DNA from: Bacillota bacterium
GTDB taxonomy: Bacteria; Bacillota; Clostridia; Acetivibrionales; DTU013
NCBI GenBank assembly: GCA_023411715.1
Contig: JAEYOM010000009.1
Coordinates: 1 to 23,656 of the forward strand
Length of the DNA stretch: 23,656 bases
Reading direction: 5' to 3'
A program made the position numbers and the translations under genes. This document shows, piece after piece, positions 7,227-15,061 of the stretch; positions within the stretch are counted from its first letter, which is position 1; each line of letters opens with the position of its first letter. The notes beneath the pieces are model-generated. The model did no database searches, had not been told where the DNA came from, and saw only the letters and a list, made by a program, of their open reading frames with translations.

Positions 7227-8241
7227 TTATTTCATCTCCTCCGCCCCTGGAAATGACGATCTCACCTGCATCCTCAAGCTTCCTTATGACATTGACTATC
7301 TTCTGCTGTGCCTCTTCAACATCCTTGAGCCTGACAGGTCCCATAAATTCGATATCTTCCTTTATCATTTCGGAAAGACGCTTGGACATATTTGAGAAAA
7401 TGACCTTCTGCACTTCGTCCGTCGAACCCTTCAATGCGATAGCAAGCTGATTGTTCTCAACATCTCGCAGGAAGCGCTGTATAGCGCGGTTGTCCAGAGA
7501 GAGAATGTCTTCGAAAACGAACATCCTCTTCCTGATTTCCTCTGCGAGATCGGTATCTTCGATCTCGAGCGTTTCCATAATGTATTTTTCCGTTCCCCTG
7601 TCGACTGTGTTGAGTATGTTTACGATAGACTGTACGCCGCCTGCTGCAGTGAAATCTTCCGTAACGAGCGATGAAAGGTTTTTCTCGAGTATCCTTTCAA
7701 CCTCTTTTATTACTTCAGGAGAAGTCCTGTCCATAGTCGCTATACGCCTCGCAACATCCGCCTGCTTGTCCTGGGGAAGTGCGGCCAGTACTATAGAAGC
7801 CTGCTGTGGTTTCAGGTAGGACAGTATGAGTGCGATAGTCTGTGGATGCTCTTTCTGGATGAAGTTGAGGAGCTGCGCAGGGTCTGCCTTTCTAACAAAT
7901 TCAAACGGCCTTACCTGCAGAGATACGGTCAGTTTGTTGATGACATCGAGCGCTTTCTGCGTACCCAACGCTTTTTCAAGGATCTCCTTGGCATACCCGA
8001 TACCGCCTTCGGCTATATATTCCTGGGCCAGGCATATCTGATAAAATTCCTCCATGACCCTTTCTTTTTCTTCCGGGGTCACTGTCCTTATATTCGCGAT
8101 CTCGAGCGTTAGCTGCTCTATTTCTTCCTCCTTTAGATGCTTGAAGATTTCCGCGGATTTTTCAGGGCCCATGGAAATCAGGAGCATTGCCGCCTTTTCA
8201 CGGCCGGTGCGATCGGTTTTAGTACCGGTTATTCTCGCCAT
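7219..8241 (-). CDS. fliG: Flagellar motor switch protein FliG
   Basis: FliG forms the upper C-ring, bridges the MS ring to FliM, and takes torque from the stator. The 340-residue length is standard. The N-terminal domain (KAAMLLISMGPEKSAEIFKHL) binds FliF. The middle domain shows the conserved EHPQTIALILSYLKPQQAS motif. The C-terminal domain has FVFEDILSLDNRAIQRFLRDVE, the charged torque helix region, and ends with GEIVISRGG. The ATG at 8241 has GAGAGG nine bases upstream. Its stop TAA overlaps the TTG of fliH, so the two are probably translationally coupled. Confidence 0.98.
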   Translation of the reverse strand: MARITGTKTDRTGREKAAMLLISMGPEKSAEIFKHLKEEEIEQLTLEIANIRTVTPEEKERVMEEFYQICLAQEYIAEGGIGYAKEILEKALGTQKALDVINKLTVSLQVRPFEFVRKADPAQLLNFIQKEHPQTIALILSYLKPQQASIVLAALPQDKQADVARRIATMDRTSPEVIKEVERILEKNLSSLVTEDFTAAGGVQSIVNILNTVDRGTEKYIMETLEIEDTDLAEEIRKRMFVFEDILSLDNRAIQRFLRDVENNQLAIALKGSTDEVQKVIFSNMSKRLSEMIKEDIEFMGPVRLKDVEEAQQKIVNVIRKLEDAGEIVISRGGGDEIIV

Positions 8242-8288
8242 ATCACATAACCTCTCAAAAATACATCATGCGATGCAAATAAAGTCCA

Positions 8289-9872
8289 TTAACCGTCCCA
8301 GTCGTCCGACAGCCAGTTCCTTAAAAGCTGTGCGACGGCGTCAGGTTTTTGTTTGACGAATTTATCAAGCTGCTTCTTTATTTCCGATCTTTCTTCAAGT
8401 TCTATATCAGGCAGCGGTTCTTCATGTTCAGGCATGACGAACTTCGGCCCATCGGTAAGTGCGGGCTGGACGAGCTCCTCTGCGGGCTGCCTCTTCCTGC
8501 GCGGCAAACCAACTATAAGCGTCGCTATTATCAACAGCAGCATCAATGCCAGGAACCCGTAATTGCTGACCAGCTCGTTCACACGCTCGCTCATCGTCTT
8601 GGTAACAACCTCAGGCGAAGCCAGCTTCATCTTGTTCACCGATATATTGTTGACAGGCACGCCTGTAGCCGAACTGGCCGCCTGTTTGACTTCGCTTATG
8701 AAATTCGTGTCCATCTTCGTATCATCGGTCACTTTATTGCCGTACCAAAGTGAAATGGCAATGCCGGATTCCTCAGGAATGAGTTTGCCTGCTGCCTTTT
8801 CCTGATCCGTGACCTTTTCATCGTAGGCGTAATTATTTTCTTCGGTGTCGTTCTTGTAATCCGAATTCGAGCCGTCGCCCGTCTGATATGTGGGGGTGGA
8901 GGTTGCGCCAGGGTTTGTCCCTACTCCGGGTTCGCCGCCCGTTGTTCCGTTCTTGACTACTTCGGATGTAAGCTTGTTGCTTATAATCGCACCCGAATCC
9001 ATACCCTCCGGATTTGTGATCGATTTTGTCTGGGACTTTTCCTTGTCGAAATCCAGCGTAGCATTTGCTACTACCCTGAGCGTGTCAAAATTGTCGAACT
9101 GCCCTCCGCTAAAGTAACTGAGCACCTTTTGCTCTAGCTCGGTCTCCCTCTTTTTTCTGAGCTCCTCCTGGCTGCTGGCGTCACTGATGGGATCATCCAA
9201 CGAGGTGGAATTCAATATATTGCCGTTGTTGTCCACGACGGTCACGTCACTAGGGTTGAGATTCTCAACGCTTTTTGAAACCAGCATTACTATTCCCTGG
9301 ATCTGAGTTTTAGTAAGTTCCTTGTTAGGCCTTACCATGACGTACGCCGTGGGTTTTTGCTGCTCCTGGCTGGCATTGAGAAAAATGGAGGTCTCCGGCG
9401 TTGCCAGTGTGACCGCGGCTTCGTCAATATTGTCCAGCATGTTTATCTTTGCCTCGAGGTCGGATATCTGCTGACGCTTCCAGATGTGTTTCTTGTCGTC
9501 CTGGGTGGTCGTGATCCCGATGCTTGAAATGGCATCCTCGAACGTGAAGCCTTCCTTGGGATAGCCGGCTTGCGCCAGCACGATCTGCGCATTGTTATTG
9601 TTCTTTGAATCTATAACAATGCTGGTACCGTTATCCTTAGCCTCGTTCCATATACCGTTGTCATCGAGGACCTTTACCATTTCACCTATCTGCTTCTGGT
9701 CCGAATTGGTAAACAGAACTATCCTGTTAGGTCGTGAAAGATAGATAAGAGAGATTGTGACAGCTAATACCACAATAGCTGAAGTTATGTATATTCGTGT
9801 TTTTTGAGACTTTTCAAGACTATTCCAGAATTCTTTGAACTGATCCAGATATTTTTTTAGAAAATCCGGCAC
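8289..9872 (-). CDS. fliF: Flagellar MS-ring protein FliF
   Basis: FliF builds the membrane-embedded MS ring on which the basal body assembles. The 527 residues show two membrane helices (about 26-46 and 438-457). Between them are the ring-building YscJ/FliF domain (DLEAKINMLDNIDEAAVTLATPE and KPTAYVMVRP) and a Gly/Thr/Asn-rich linker. The cytoplasmic tail ends QLLRNWLSDDWDG, the conserved FliG-binding peptide. The start is GTG at 9872 behind GGTGGTGAG. It lies between fliE and fliG as expected. Nothing appears truncated. Confidence 0.97.
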   Translation of the reverse strand: MPDFLKKYLDQFKEFWNSLEKSQKTRIYITSAIVVLAVTISLIYLSRPNRIVLFTNSDQKQIGEMVKVLDDNGIWNEAKDNGTSIVIDSKNNNNAQIVLAQAGYPKEGFTFEDAISSIGITTTQDDKKHIWKRQQISDLEAKINMLDNIDEAAVTLATPETSIFLNASQEQQKPTAYVMVRPNKELTKTQIQGIVMLVSKSVENLNPSDVTVVDNNGNILNSTSLDDPISDASSQEELRKKRETELEQKVLSYFSGGQFDNFDTLRVVANATLDFDKEKSQTKSITNPEGMDSGAIISNKLTSEVVKNGTTGGEPGVGTNPGATSTPTYQTGDGSNSDYKNDTEENNYAYDEKVTDQEKAAGKLIPEESGIAISLWYGNKVTDDTKMDTNFISEVKQAASSATGVPVNNISVNKMKLASPEVVTKTMSERVNELVSNYGFLALMLLLIIATLIVGLPRRKRQPAEELVQPALTDGPKFVMPEHEEPLPDIELEERSEIKKQLDKFVKQKPDAVAQLLRNWLSDDWDG

Positions 9873-9928
9873 GGTCTCACCACCCTGTATCAGTATTTAT
9901 CATAAGTAATATGGGAATTTTATCGCCT

Positions 9929-10243
9929 TTAAATCTGCATCCTCATTATTTCGGAATAAGCATCCATGATCTTATTCCTGATCTGCAACGTGAATTGAAA
10001 CGCTATATCTGCCTTCTCTGACGCAAGAGTCACATCAGCTATATTGTCCGTTTTACCCGCCGCAAAATCATCGGCAAGCTTTTCCGCGTTGACCAGCTGA
10101 TCATTCGTCGAATTCAGAGCCTGCTTCAGGTAATCTGAAAACGGTACCGTAACACTGTTGGCCGAATCCTGCTTATCCAGGGTCTCGAACAACGATCGTG
10201 TCGGGGCCAGTGAACCGATGCCGCCTATCTCGTTAATAGCCAT
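9929..10243 (-). CDS. fliE: Flagellar hook-basal body protein FliE
   Basis: FliE is the small adaptor joining the MS ring/export gate to the proximal rod. This 104-residue protein is the normal size. It has PFSDYLKQALNSTNDQ, AEKLADDFAAG and a C-terminal region EKADIAFQFTLQIRNKIMDAYSEIMRMQI that is very characteristic of FliE. The ATG at 10243 is preceded by GAGGATGGTG. A 73-base AT-rich gap separates it from flgC, with no clear element in it. Confidence 0.95.
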   Translation of the reverse strand: MAINEIGGIGSLAPTRSLFETLDKQDSANSVTVPFSDYLKQALNSTNDQLVNAEKLADDFAAGKTDNIADVTLASEKADIAFQFTLQIRNKIMDAYSEIMRMQI

Positions 10244-10316
10244 AATTTACACCATCCTCTTTATCATCTGCAAGTAAATTACATTAGCGCTAAAAATAGA
10301 TTAAAACCTCAATCGG

Positions 10317-10760
10317 CTATTTTCCAATCTCCAGGGCCTTCATCGCCATGCTTTTGGTCGTATTTATCGAGGTAACGTTTGCTTCATAAGCCCTAGTAGC
10401 GGAAATCATGTTAACCATTTCAGTTACCACATCAATATTGGGCATTTCCACATAGCCGTCGGCGTCCGCATCCGGATTTCCGGGATCATAGACCTTCCTG
10501 AACGGGCTGGAGTCCTCGACTATCTTTGAGACCTTGACGCCTTTTCCCAGATATTGCTGCTTGCTGCTGTTGCTGAGATATTCAGAGAAAGGGATGCCGA
10601 CCGACTGCTCCTGGAATACCACTATCCTCCTGCGGTACGGCGTGCCGTCCTCAGTTCGGGTAGTATTGGCGTTGGCTATATTCTGTGAGATGGTATCCAT
10701 GCGGAGTCTTTGCGCGGTAAGCGCCGATGCTCCTATATCCAGTGCCCCAAAATATCCCAT
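10317..10760 (-). CDS. flgC: Flagellar basal-body rod protein FlgC
   Basis: A proximal rod subunit of 147 residues. The N-terminus carries the rod/hook family motif (DIGASALTAQRLRMDTISQN, then IANANTT). The C-terminus has VTEMVNMISATRAYEANVTS and NTTKSMAMKALEIGK, the paired helix that forms the rod coiled coil. GGGAGG lies a few bases upstream of the ATG at 10760. It follows flgB by only 3 bases, implying co-transcription and probable translational coupling. Confidence 0.97.
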   Translation of the reverse strand: MGYFGALDIGASALTAQRLRMDTISQNIANANTTRTEDGTPYRRRIVVFQEQSVGIPFSEYLSNSSKQQYLGKGVKVSKIVEDSSPFRKVYDPGNPDADADGYVEMPNIDVVTEMVNMISATRAYEANVTSINTTKSMAMKALEIGK

Positions 10761-10763
10761 AAA

Positions 10764-11177
10764 TTATTTCCTCCCTTCAGTAATCGCCGACATAAGTCTT
10801 TTATAACTGTCGCTTACGCTCTGGACCAAAGTATAGTAACGGATATCGTTCTTTGCCGAATCAGCCATTTCTTTTTCGATATCGACGTTGTTTCCGTCGA
10901 GCCTGATACTGAGATTGCTGTAGTCGTCCGTTACCTTGATGCCTGCATCATCGACACTTCCTGCGCCGATCTGTATGTGCCTGCTGTCGGTCGTATTACC
11001 CTTGAAGCTGTCACTATCCATAGCCTGATCAAGGTATTCCTCAAAAGACACACTTTTCTTTTTATATCCGGGAGTATCGACATTGGCGATATTCTGCGCG
11101 ATGACTTCATTTCGCAGCCATGCTGCATCCAGCGATTTTTCGCGAAGATTCAGGTGATTAGTCAGTTTTTCGAACAT
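10764..11177 (-). CDS. flgB: Flagellar basal-body rod protein FlgB
   Basis: The first gene of the flagellar operon encodes a 137-residue proximal rod protein. LRNEVIAQNIANVDTPGYKK is the family motif, and the C-terminal NDIRYYTLVQSVSDSYKRLMSAI fits FlgB. The ATG at 11177 is nine bases behind AGGAGG. The ribosome binding site directly abuts the 3' arm of a tandem structured repeat, and its flanks CATTCA and TGAATG (which includes the start codon) can pair, so initiation may be structure-controlled. In B. subtilis codY lies just upstream of flgB; here trmFO is the upstream neighbour. Confidence 0.97.
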   Translation of the reverse strand: MFEKLTNHLNLREKSLDAAWLRNEVIAQNIANVDTPGYKKKSVSFEEYLDQAMDSDSFKGNTTDSRHIQIGAGSVDDAGIKVTDDYSNLSIRLDGNNVDIEKEMADSAKNDIRYYTLVQSVSDSYKRLMSAITEGRK

Positions 11178-11199
11178 TCAGAACTGCCTCCTTTGAATG
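11175..11199 (-). promoter_or_regulatory. Possible hairpin enclosing the flgB ribosome binding site and start codon
   Basis: On the minus strand CATTCA (11194-11199) can pair with TGAATG (11175-11180), placing AAAGGAGG in the loop and the flgB ATG in the stem. The CATTC strand is also the 3' arm of the first repeat unit, so this fold competes with the folding of that unit. Only complementarity is seen; a switching role is inference. Confidence 0.35.
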
Positions 11200-11340
11200 C
11201 TTTAAATGAAATCCGCGCCTTAAGGGCGCTAAGCATTCTCCTTTGAATGCTTTAAATGAAATCCGCGCCTTAAGAGCGCTAAGCATTCTCCTTTGAATGT
11301 TTTAAATAAAATCCGCGCCTTAAGGGCGCTAAACATTCTG
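11191..11340 (-). repeat. Three tandem 50-bp structured repeats in the flgB leader
   Basis: Units at 11191-11240, 11241-11290 and 11291-11340 have a period of exactly 50. On the minus strand each has an outer 8-bp stem (GAATGCTT with AAGCATTC), an inner GCGCC-CTTAA-GGCGC hairpin and an unpaired GGATTTCATTTA. The third unit has GAATGTTT with AAACATTC, a compensatory C-G to T-A change (pair 11300:11333 against 11200:11233 and 11250:11283). The second has a G-U-compatible change in the inner stem. Units 2 and 3 each end in an AAAGGAG, a duplicated Shine-Dalgarno-like sequence. A diverged fourth copy lies upstream of flgD. Confidence 0.92.
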
Positions 11341-11373
11341 CTTTGTAAAAGACAACCCTACCCCTTTTTTGAC

Positions 11374-11402
11374 ATAATATCAAAAAGTATTTCGACTTCC
11401 AA
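11374..11402 (-). promoter_or_regulatory. Candidate sigma-A promoter for the flagellar operon
   Basis: On the minus strand TTGGAA (11397-11402), a 17-base spacer and TATTAT (11374-11379) give a plausible vegetative promoter. It lies upstream of the tandem repeats, so the transcript would carry all three. It overlaps a possible sigma-D site. This is a consensus match only. Confidence 0.45.
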
Positions 11403-11416
11403 CGTATTTTACTTTA
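11389..11416 (-). promoter_or_regulatory. Candidate sigma-D (sigma-28) promoter for the flagellar operon
   Basis: On the minus strand TAAA (11413-11416), a 16-base spacer and GTCGAAAT (11389-11396) resemble the motility sigma consensus TAAA-N15-GCCGATAT, with six of eight matches in the -10 box. The motif is short and could arise by chance. Confidence 0.3.
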
Positions 11417-11467
11417 GTTAAAGTTGGTAAAAATTATTTATACATAATATCCCATTCTTTTATTCTG

Positions 11468-11496
11468 ATTTTATCACAACGAATTTAGAATTACAA
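11468..11496 (-). promoter_or_regulatory. Second candidate sigma-A promoter upstream of flgB
   Basis: On the minus strand TTGTAA (11491-11496), 17 bases and TAAAAT (11468-11473) fit a vegetative promoter. The 11341-11581 stretch between the repeats and the trmFO stop is AT-rich and shows no gene and no clear trmFO terminator. Read-through from trmFO into the flagellar operon is therefore also possible. Confidence 0.4.
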
Positions 11497-11581
11497 CAAT
11501 ATAATGTAGATTATCGCATATTATGACAACATATTGTGCTAATTTGATAAGTATTTCTGGGTAAATCGCACTGCCTTTCCA

Positions 11582-12886
11582 TTATATAGATATATTTTTT
11601 ATTCGCTCCAGTGCAATTTCTACCATAAGCTTATATTTTTCCTGTTTGGTCCTGAATTTCCGAGAAGGTGTCCTAATTAGTCCGAAGCTCGCATTCATAG
11701 GTTGGAACCTGCCGTTTGCATTAGCCGATACATACTCGGCAAGTGAACCGATCGCCGTTTCGGAAGTAAAAATAAAAGGCTCCTCTCCCAGGCATTGCAA
11801 AGCGGCATTTATACCTGCGACCAGACCTGAGGAGGTCGACTCCATATAGCCTTCGACACCTGTGATCTGGCCTGCAAAATATACGTCAGGCCTCGTTCTC
11901 ATCCGGTAAGTTGCATCAAGCAGTCCAGGGGAATTTATAAAAGTGTTTCTATGCATTACGCCATAACGGGCAAACTCCGCATTTTCAAGACCGGGTATCA
12001 GTCCGAATACTCTTTTCTGCTCCGGCCAGCGCAGATGCGTCTGGAAACCGACTATGTTATAAAGCGACCCTTCATTGTTGTCCTGCCTTAGCTGAACAAC
12101 GGCATAAGGCTCATCCCCGGTTGCAGGATCGGCCAGTCCCACCGGTTTCAAGGGACCGAAGCGCAAAGCATCCGGCCCGTATGCAGCCATGCATTCAACC
12201 GGCATACAGCCGCTGAAAAGTATGGTCTTTTCAAATACTCTCATCGGCACTGTTTCAGCTTTTAAAAGCGCATCCCTGAAATTTTCATATTCGGTCCGGT
12301 CCATGGGACAGTTGATATAATCGTCCGAGCCCTTGCCATACCGTGAGGCACGGTATGCCTTACGCATATCAATCGATTCGGCCGTGACTATAGGTGCGGC
12401 AGCGTCATAGAAATACAGGCTTTCCTTACCTGTAAGGCGGGAGATGCGGCCGGATAACGCTTCCGAGGTCAGTGGTCCCGTCGCTATGATTGTAATGCCA
12501 TCCTCCGGCAGCTCGTCGACTTCTTTATGTATGACTGTGATATTCGGTTGATCGCTTATTGCCTGGGTAACCTTCGCCGAAAATCCGGTCCGGTCGACCG
12601 CAAGCGCCCCTCCTGCAGGCAGTCGAGTCGCGTCCGCGCATCTCATTATTAGCGAATCCATGATGCGCATTTCTTCCTTGAGCAGCCCGACGGCATTTTC
12701 AAGCCTGTCCGAACGCAGCGAGTTGCTGCAGACCAGCTCTGCAAAAGAATCCATGGTATGAGCAGGGGAATGCTTCTGCGGCTTCATTTCGTAAAGCCTT
12801 ACGCGCACTCCTCTTTTTGCGGCCTGCCAGGCTGCTTCACAGCCGGCAAGCCCTGCGCCTATTACATTTATAAATTGTTCAGCCAC
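11582..12886 (-). CDS. trmFO: tRNA (uracil-54-C5)-methyltransferase TrmFO
   Basis: TrmFO uses methylenetetrahydrofolate and FADH2 to make ribothymidine at position 54 of tRNA. With the GTG at 12886 the protein has 434 residues, the usual family length. The FAD-binding GAGLAGCEAAWQAAKRG lies at 10-26. Cysteines 53 (ELVCSNSLRSD) and 227 (FSGCMPVECMAAYG) fall almost exactly where the B. subtilis catalytic pair (53 and 226) lies. The GTG is one base after the topA stop, behind AAGGGAG. A start at 12928 would add 14 residues and overlap topA by 41 bases, and is less likely. The C-terminal half carries GVMHRNTFINSP and AGQITGVEGY. Confidence 0.97.
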   Translation of the reverse strand: MAEQFINVIGAGLAGCEAAWQAAKRGVRVRLYEMKPQKHSPAHTMDSFAELVCSNSLRSDRLENAVGLLKEEMRIMDSLIMRCADATRLPAGGALAVDRTGFSAKVTQAISDQPNITVIHKEVDELPEDGITIIATGPLTSEALSGRISRLTGKESLYFYDAAAPIVTAESIDMRKAYRASRYGKGSDDYINCPMDRTEYENFRDALLKAETVPMRVFEKTILFSGCMPVECMAAYGPDALRFGPLKPVGLADPATGDEPYAVVQLRQDNNEGSLYNIVGFQTHLRWPEQKRVFGLIPGLENAEFARYGVMHRNTFINSPGLLDATYRMRTRPDVYFAGQITGVEGYMESTSSGLVAGINAALQCLGEEPFIFTSETAIGSLAEYVSANANGRFQPMNASFGLIRTPSRKFRTKQEKYKLMVEIALERIKNISI

Positions 12887-12887
12887 T

Positions 12888-14972
12888 TTACTCCCTTGAG
12901 CCTTCCTTTGTAAAACCGCAGCTCTCATTGCTGCATTTGATAATAACCTTTTTGCCGCTGTATTTCTTCACCATGAAATTGCCGCAATTGGGACAATTTT
13001 CGCCTGCGGGCATATCCCAGGTCATGAAGCTGCAGTTGGGATTGTTCTCGCAGCCAAGATACTTTCTGCCCTTCCTGGTCTTTTTGATAAGCACCTTGCC
13101 CTTGCATAAGGGACAGGTCACGCCCGCATCCTCAAGTATAGGCCTTGCATTTCTGCATTCCGGGAAACCCGGGCACGCCAGGAACTTGCCGAACCTTCCG
13201 TTTTTTATGACCATGAACCTTCCGCATTTCTCACACTTTATATCAGTGACCTCGTCTGGCAGATCTACGTGGCCTATCTTGTCCTCGGCCGCCTTCAGTG
13301 TTTCCGCGAAAGGATCGTAGAATTCCTTCATTACATCTGCCCACTTTTTGGTGCCCTCTTCAACATCGTCAAGCTTCTTTTCCATCTGGGCGGTAAACTG
13401 TATGTCGACGATATCTCTGAAATTGTTTTTCATCAGGTCGTTTATGATCCTGCCTAATTCTGTAGGCAGAAGGAATTTCTTTTCCCTTTCCACATAACCG
13501 CGTGCCAGTATGGTCGTAATGGTCGGAGCATAGGTACTCGGCCTGCCGATACCCTTCTCTTCGAGCGTCTTAACCAATGTCGCCTCGGTGTATCTCAGAG
13601 GGGGCTGGGTGAAATGCTGCTTGTCTTCAAGCTTCTTCAACTCCAGCTGCTCCTTTTCCTTAAGCTCGGGTATCGTTACTTCGTCCTCGCCTTCCTCATC
13701 CCTGCCTTCGGTATAGACTGCTATGAAACCTGCGAATTTTACCTTGGAGCCGTTTGCCTTGAATAGCAGATCGCCCGCCATGATTTCCACAGCTACCGTA
13801 TCGTAAACGGCGGAAGCCATCTGGCTTGCCACGTACCTGGACCATATGAGCCTGTAGAGCTTGAACTGGTCGTTCGTCAGGGAATCCTTCAAGCTTTCCG
13901 GGTCCATATCCACATAAGTCGGCCTTATCGCTTCATGCGCGTCCTGCGCTGCGGACTTGTTCTTATAGGCCCTGAATTCCTCCGGCAGATATTTCTGTCC
14001 GTACTTTTCAGCGATATATGTCTTCGTGTCCTGCTGGGCTTCGGAGGAGATCCTGGTGGAATCCGTACGGATATAGGTTACAAGGCCGACCGCTCCGTGC
14101 CCCTTCACTTCTATTCCTTCATAGAGCTGCTGTGCAACCATCATCGTCTTCTTCGTGGGGAAACCGAGCTTCCTTGAGGCTTCCTGCTGAAGTGTGCTGG
14201 TAGTAAAAGGAGGCGCCGGCGTTTTTTTCTTTTCGCTGTTTTTAACTTTGTTTACTATAAACTTGCTGCCTTCAAGCTTTTTCAGTATATCCCTGACCTG
14301 AGCTTCGTTTTTCAGTTCGATCTTTTCCTCTGCCGTTCCATGGAATTTAGCTTCGAAAGAGGCTCCGGCCTTTCCTTTATTCAACTTTGCAGAGATTGTC
14401 CAATACTCTTCGGGTTCGAATTTCTCTATCTCTTCCTCCCGGTCGCATATAAGCCTTGTCGCAACCGACTGCACGCGTCCGGCGCTGAGGCCTTTCCGGA
14501 CTTTGCGCCAAAGGAGCGGACTGATCTTGTAGCCCACGATCCTGTCCAGCACACGTCTGGCCTGCTGTGCATCAACCAGGTTCATATCTATTTTTCTGGG
14601 TAACTTTATAGCGTTTTTAACTGCATTTTTTGTTATCTCGTTGAAAGTTACTCTGCATTTGTCGCTCTCCTTTATATTCAGAAGATTCGCAAGATGCCAG
14701 GATATGGCTTCGCCCTCACGGTCAGGGTCGGTTGCGAGGAATACGCGTTCCGCAGTCTTTGCTTCCTTCTTAAGCTTGCTGATTATATCTCCCTTGCCGC
14801 GTATGGTAATGTATTTAGGTTCAAAATTATGCTCCACGTCTACGCCTATCTGGCTCTTCGGCAAATCTCTTACATGTCCTACCGAAGCTACTATTTTATA
14901 ATCCTTTCCCAGGAACTTGCCTATGGTGTTGGCTTTAGCAGGCGATTCAACAATTACCAGGTTGTTCGACAT
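12888..14972 (-). CDS. topA: DNA topoisomerase I (type IA)
   Basis: TopA relaxes negative supercoils through a transient 5'-phosphotyrosine link. The 694-residue protein opens with the TOPRIM domain (LVIVESPAKANTIGKFLG, DPDREGEAISWH at 82-93). Tyr300 in GLVTYIRTDSTRIS is the active-site tyrosine. Three C-terminal tetracysteine zinc ribbons lie at about 580-606, 620-647 and 660-685. I prefer the ATG at 14972 over one at 14984 because GGAGG sits five bases before it, overlapping the upstream ATG region. Downstream, trmFO starts one base after the stop; upstream, 77 bases separate it from dprA. Confidence 0.98.
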   Translation of the reverse strand: MSNNLVIVESPAKANTIGKFLGKDYKIVASVGHVRDLPKSQIGVDVEHNFEPKYITIRGKGDIISKLKKEAKTAERVFLATDPDREGEAISWHLANLLNIKESDKCRVTFNEITKNAVKNAIKLPRKIDMNLVDAQQARRVLDRIVGYKISPLLWRKVRKGLSAGRVQSVATRLICDREEEIEKFEPEEYWTISAKLNKGKAGASFEAKFHGTAEEKIELKNEAQVRDILKKLEGSKFIVNKVKNSEKKKTPAPPFTTSTLQQEASRKLGFPTKKTMMVAQQLYEGIEVKGHGAVGLVTYIRTDSTRISSEAQQDTKTYIAEKYGQKYLPEEFRAYKNKSAAQDAHEAIRPTYVDMDPESLKDSLTNDQFKLYRLIWSRYVASQMASAVYDTVAVEIMAGDLLFKANGSKVKFAGFIAVYTEGRDEEGEDEVTIPELKEKEQLELKKLEDKQHFTQPPLRYTEATLVKTLEEKGIGRPSTYAPTITTILARGYVEREKKFLLPTELGRIINDLMKNNFRDIVDIQFTAQMEKKLDDVEEGTKKWADVMKEFYDPFAETLKAAEDKIGHVDLPDEVTDIKCEKCGRFMVIKNGRFGKFLACPGFPECRNARPILEDAGVTCPLCKGKVLIKKTRKGRKYLGCENNPNCSFMTWDMPAGENCPNCGNFMVKKYSGKKVIIKCSNESCGFTKEGSRE

Positions 14973-15061
14973 CGTATCCTCCATCGCGTTATTTTTACCG
15001 CTATCGATTCCAAATCATATATTACCACATTTACGTGTAAAATCTACAGCATGTTTTCAAA

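Noticed and set aside
6441..7256. Long plus-strand open frame opposite fliH
   Set aside because: It is the antisense shadow of fliH, begins inside the palindromic repeat, and its translation shows no family motif.
11191..11340. CRISPR array
   Set aside because: There are only three contiguous 50-base units with no unique spacers and no cas genes.
12887..12928. Upstream ATG start for trmFO
   Set aside because: It overlaps topA by 41 bases and shifts the catalytic cysteines from their usual numbering; the GTG at 12886 has a ribosome binding site and gives the family length.
12925..13107. Minus-strand 60-residue frame inside topA
   Set aside because: It is out of frame with the zinc-ribbon coding region and has no start signal.
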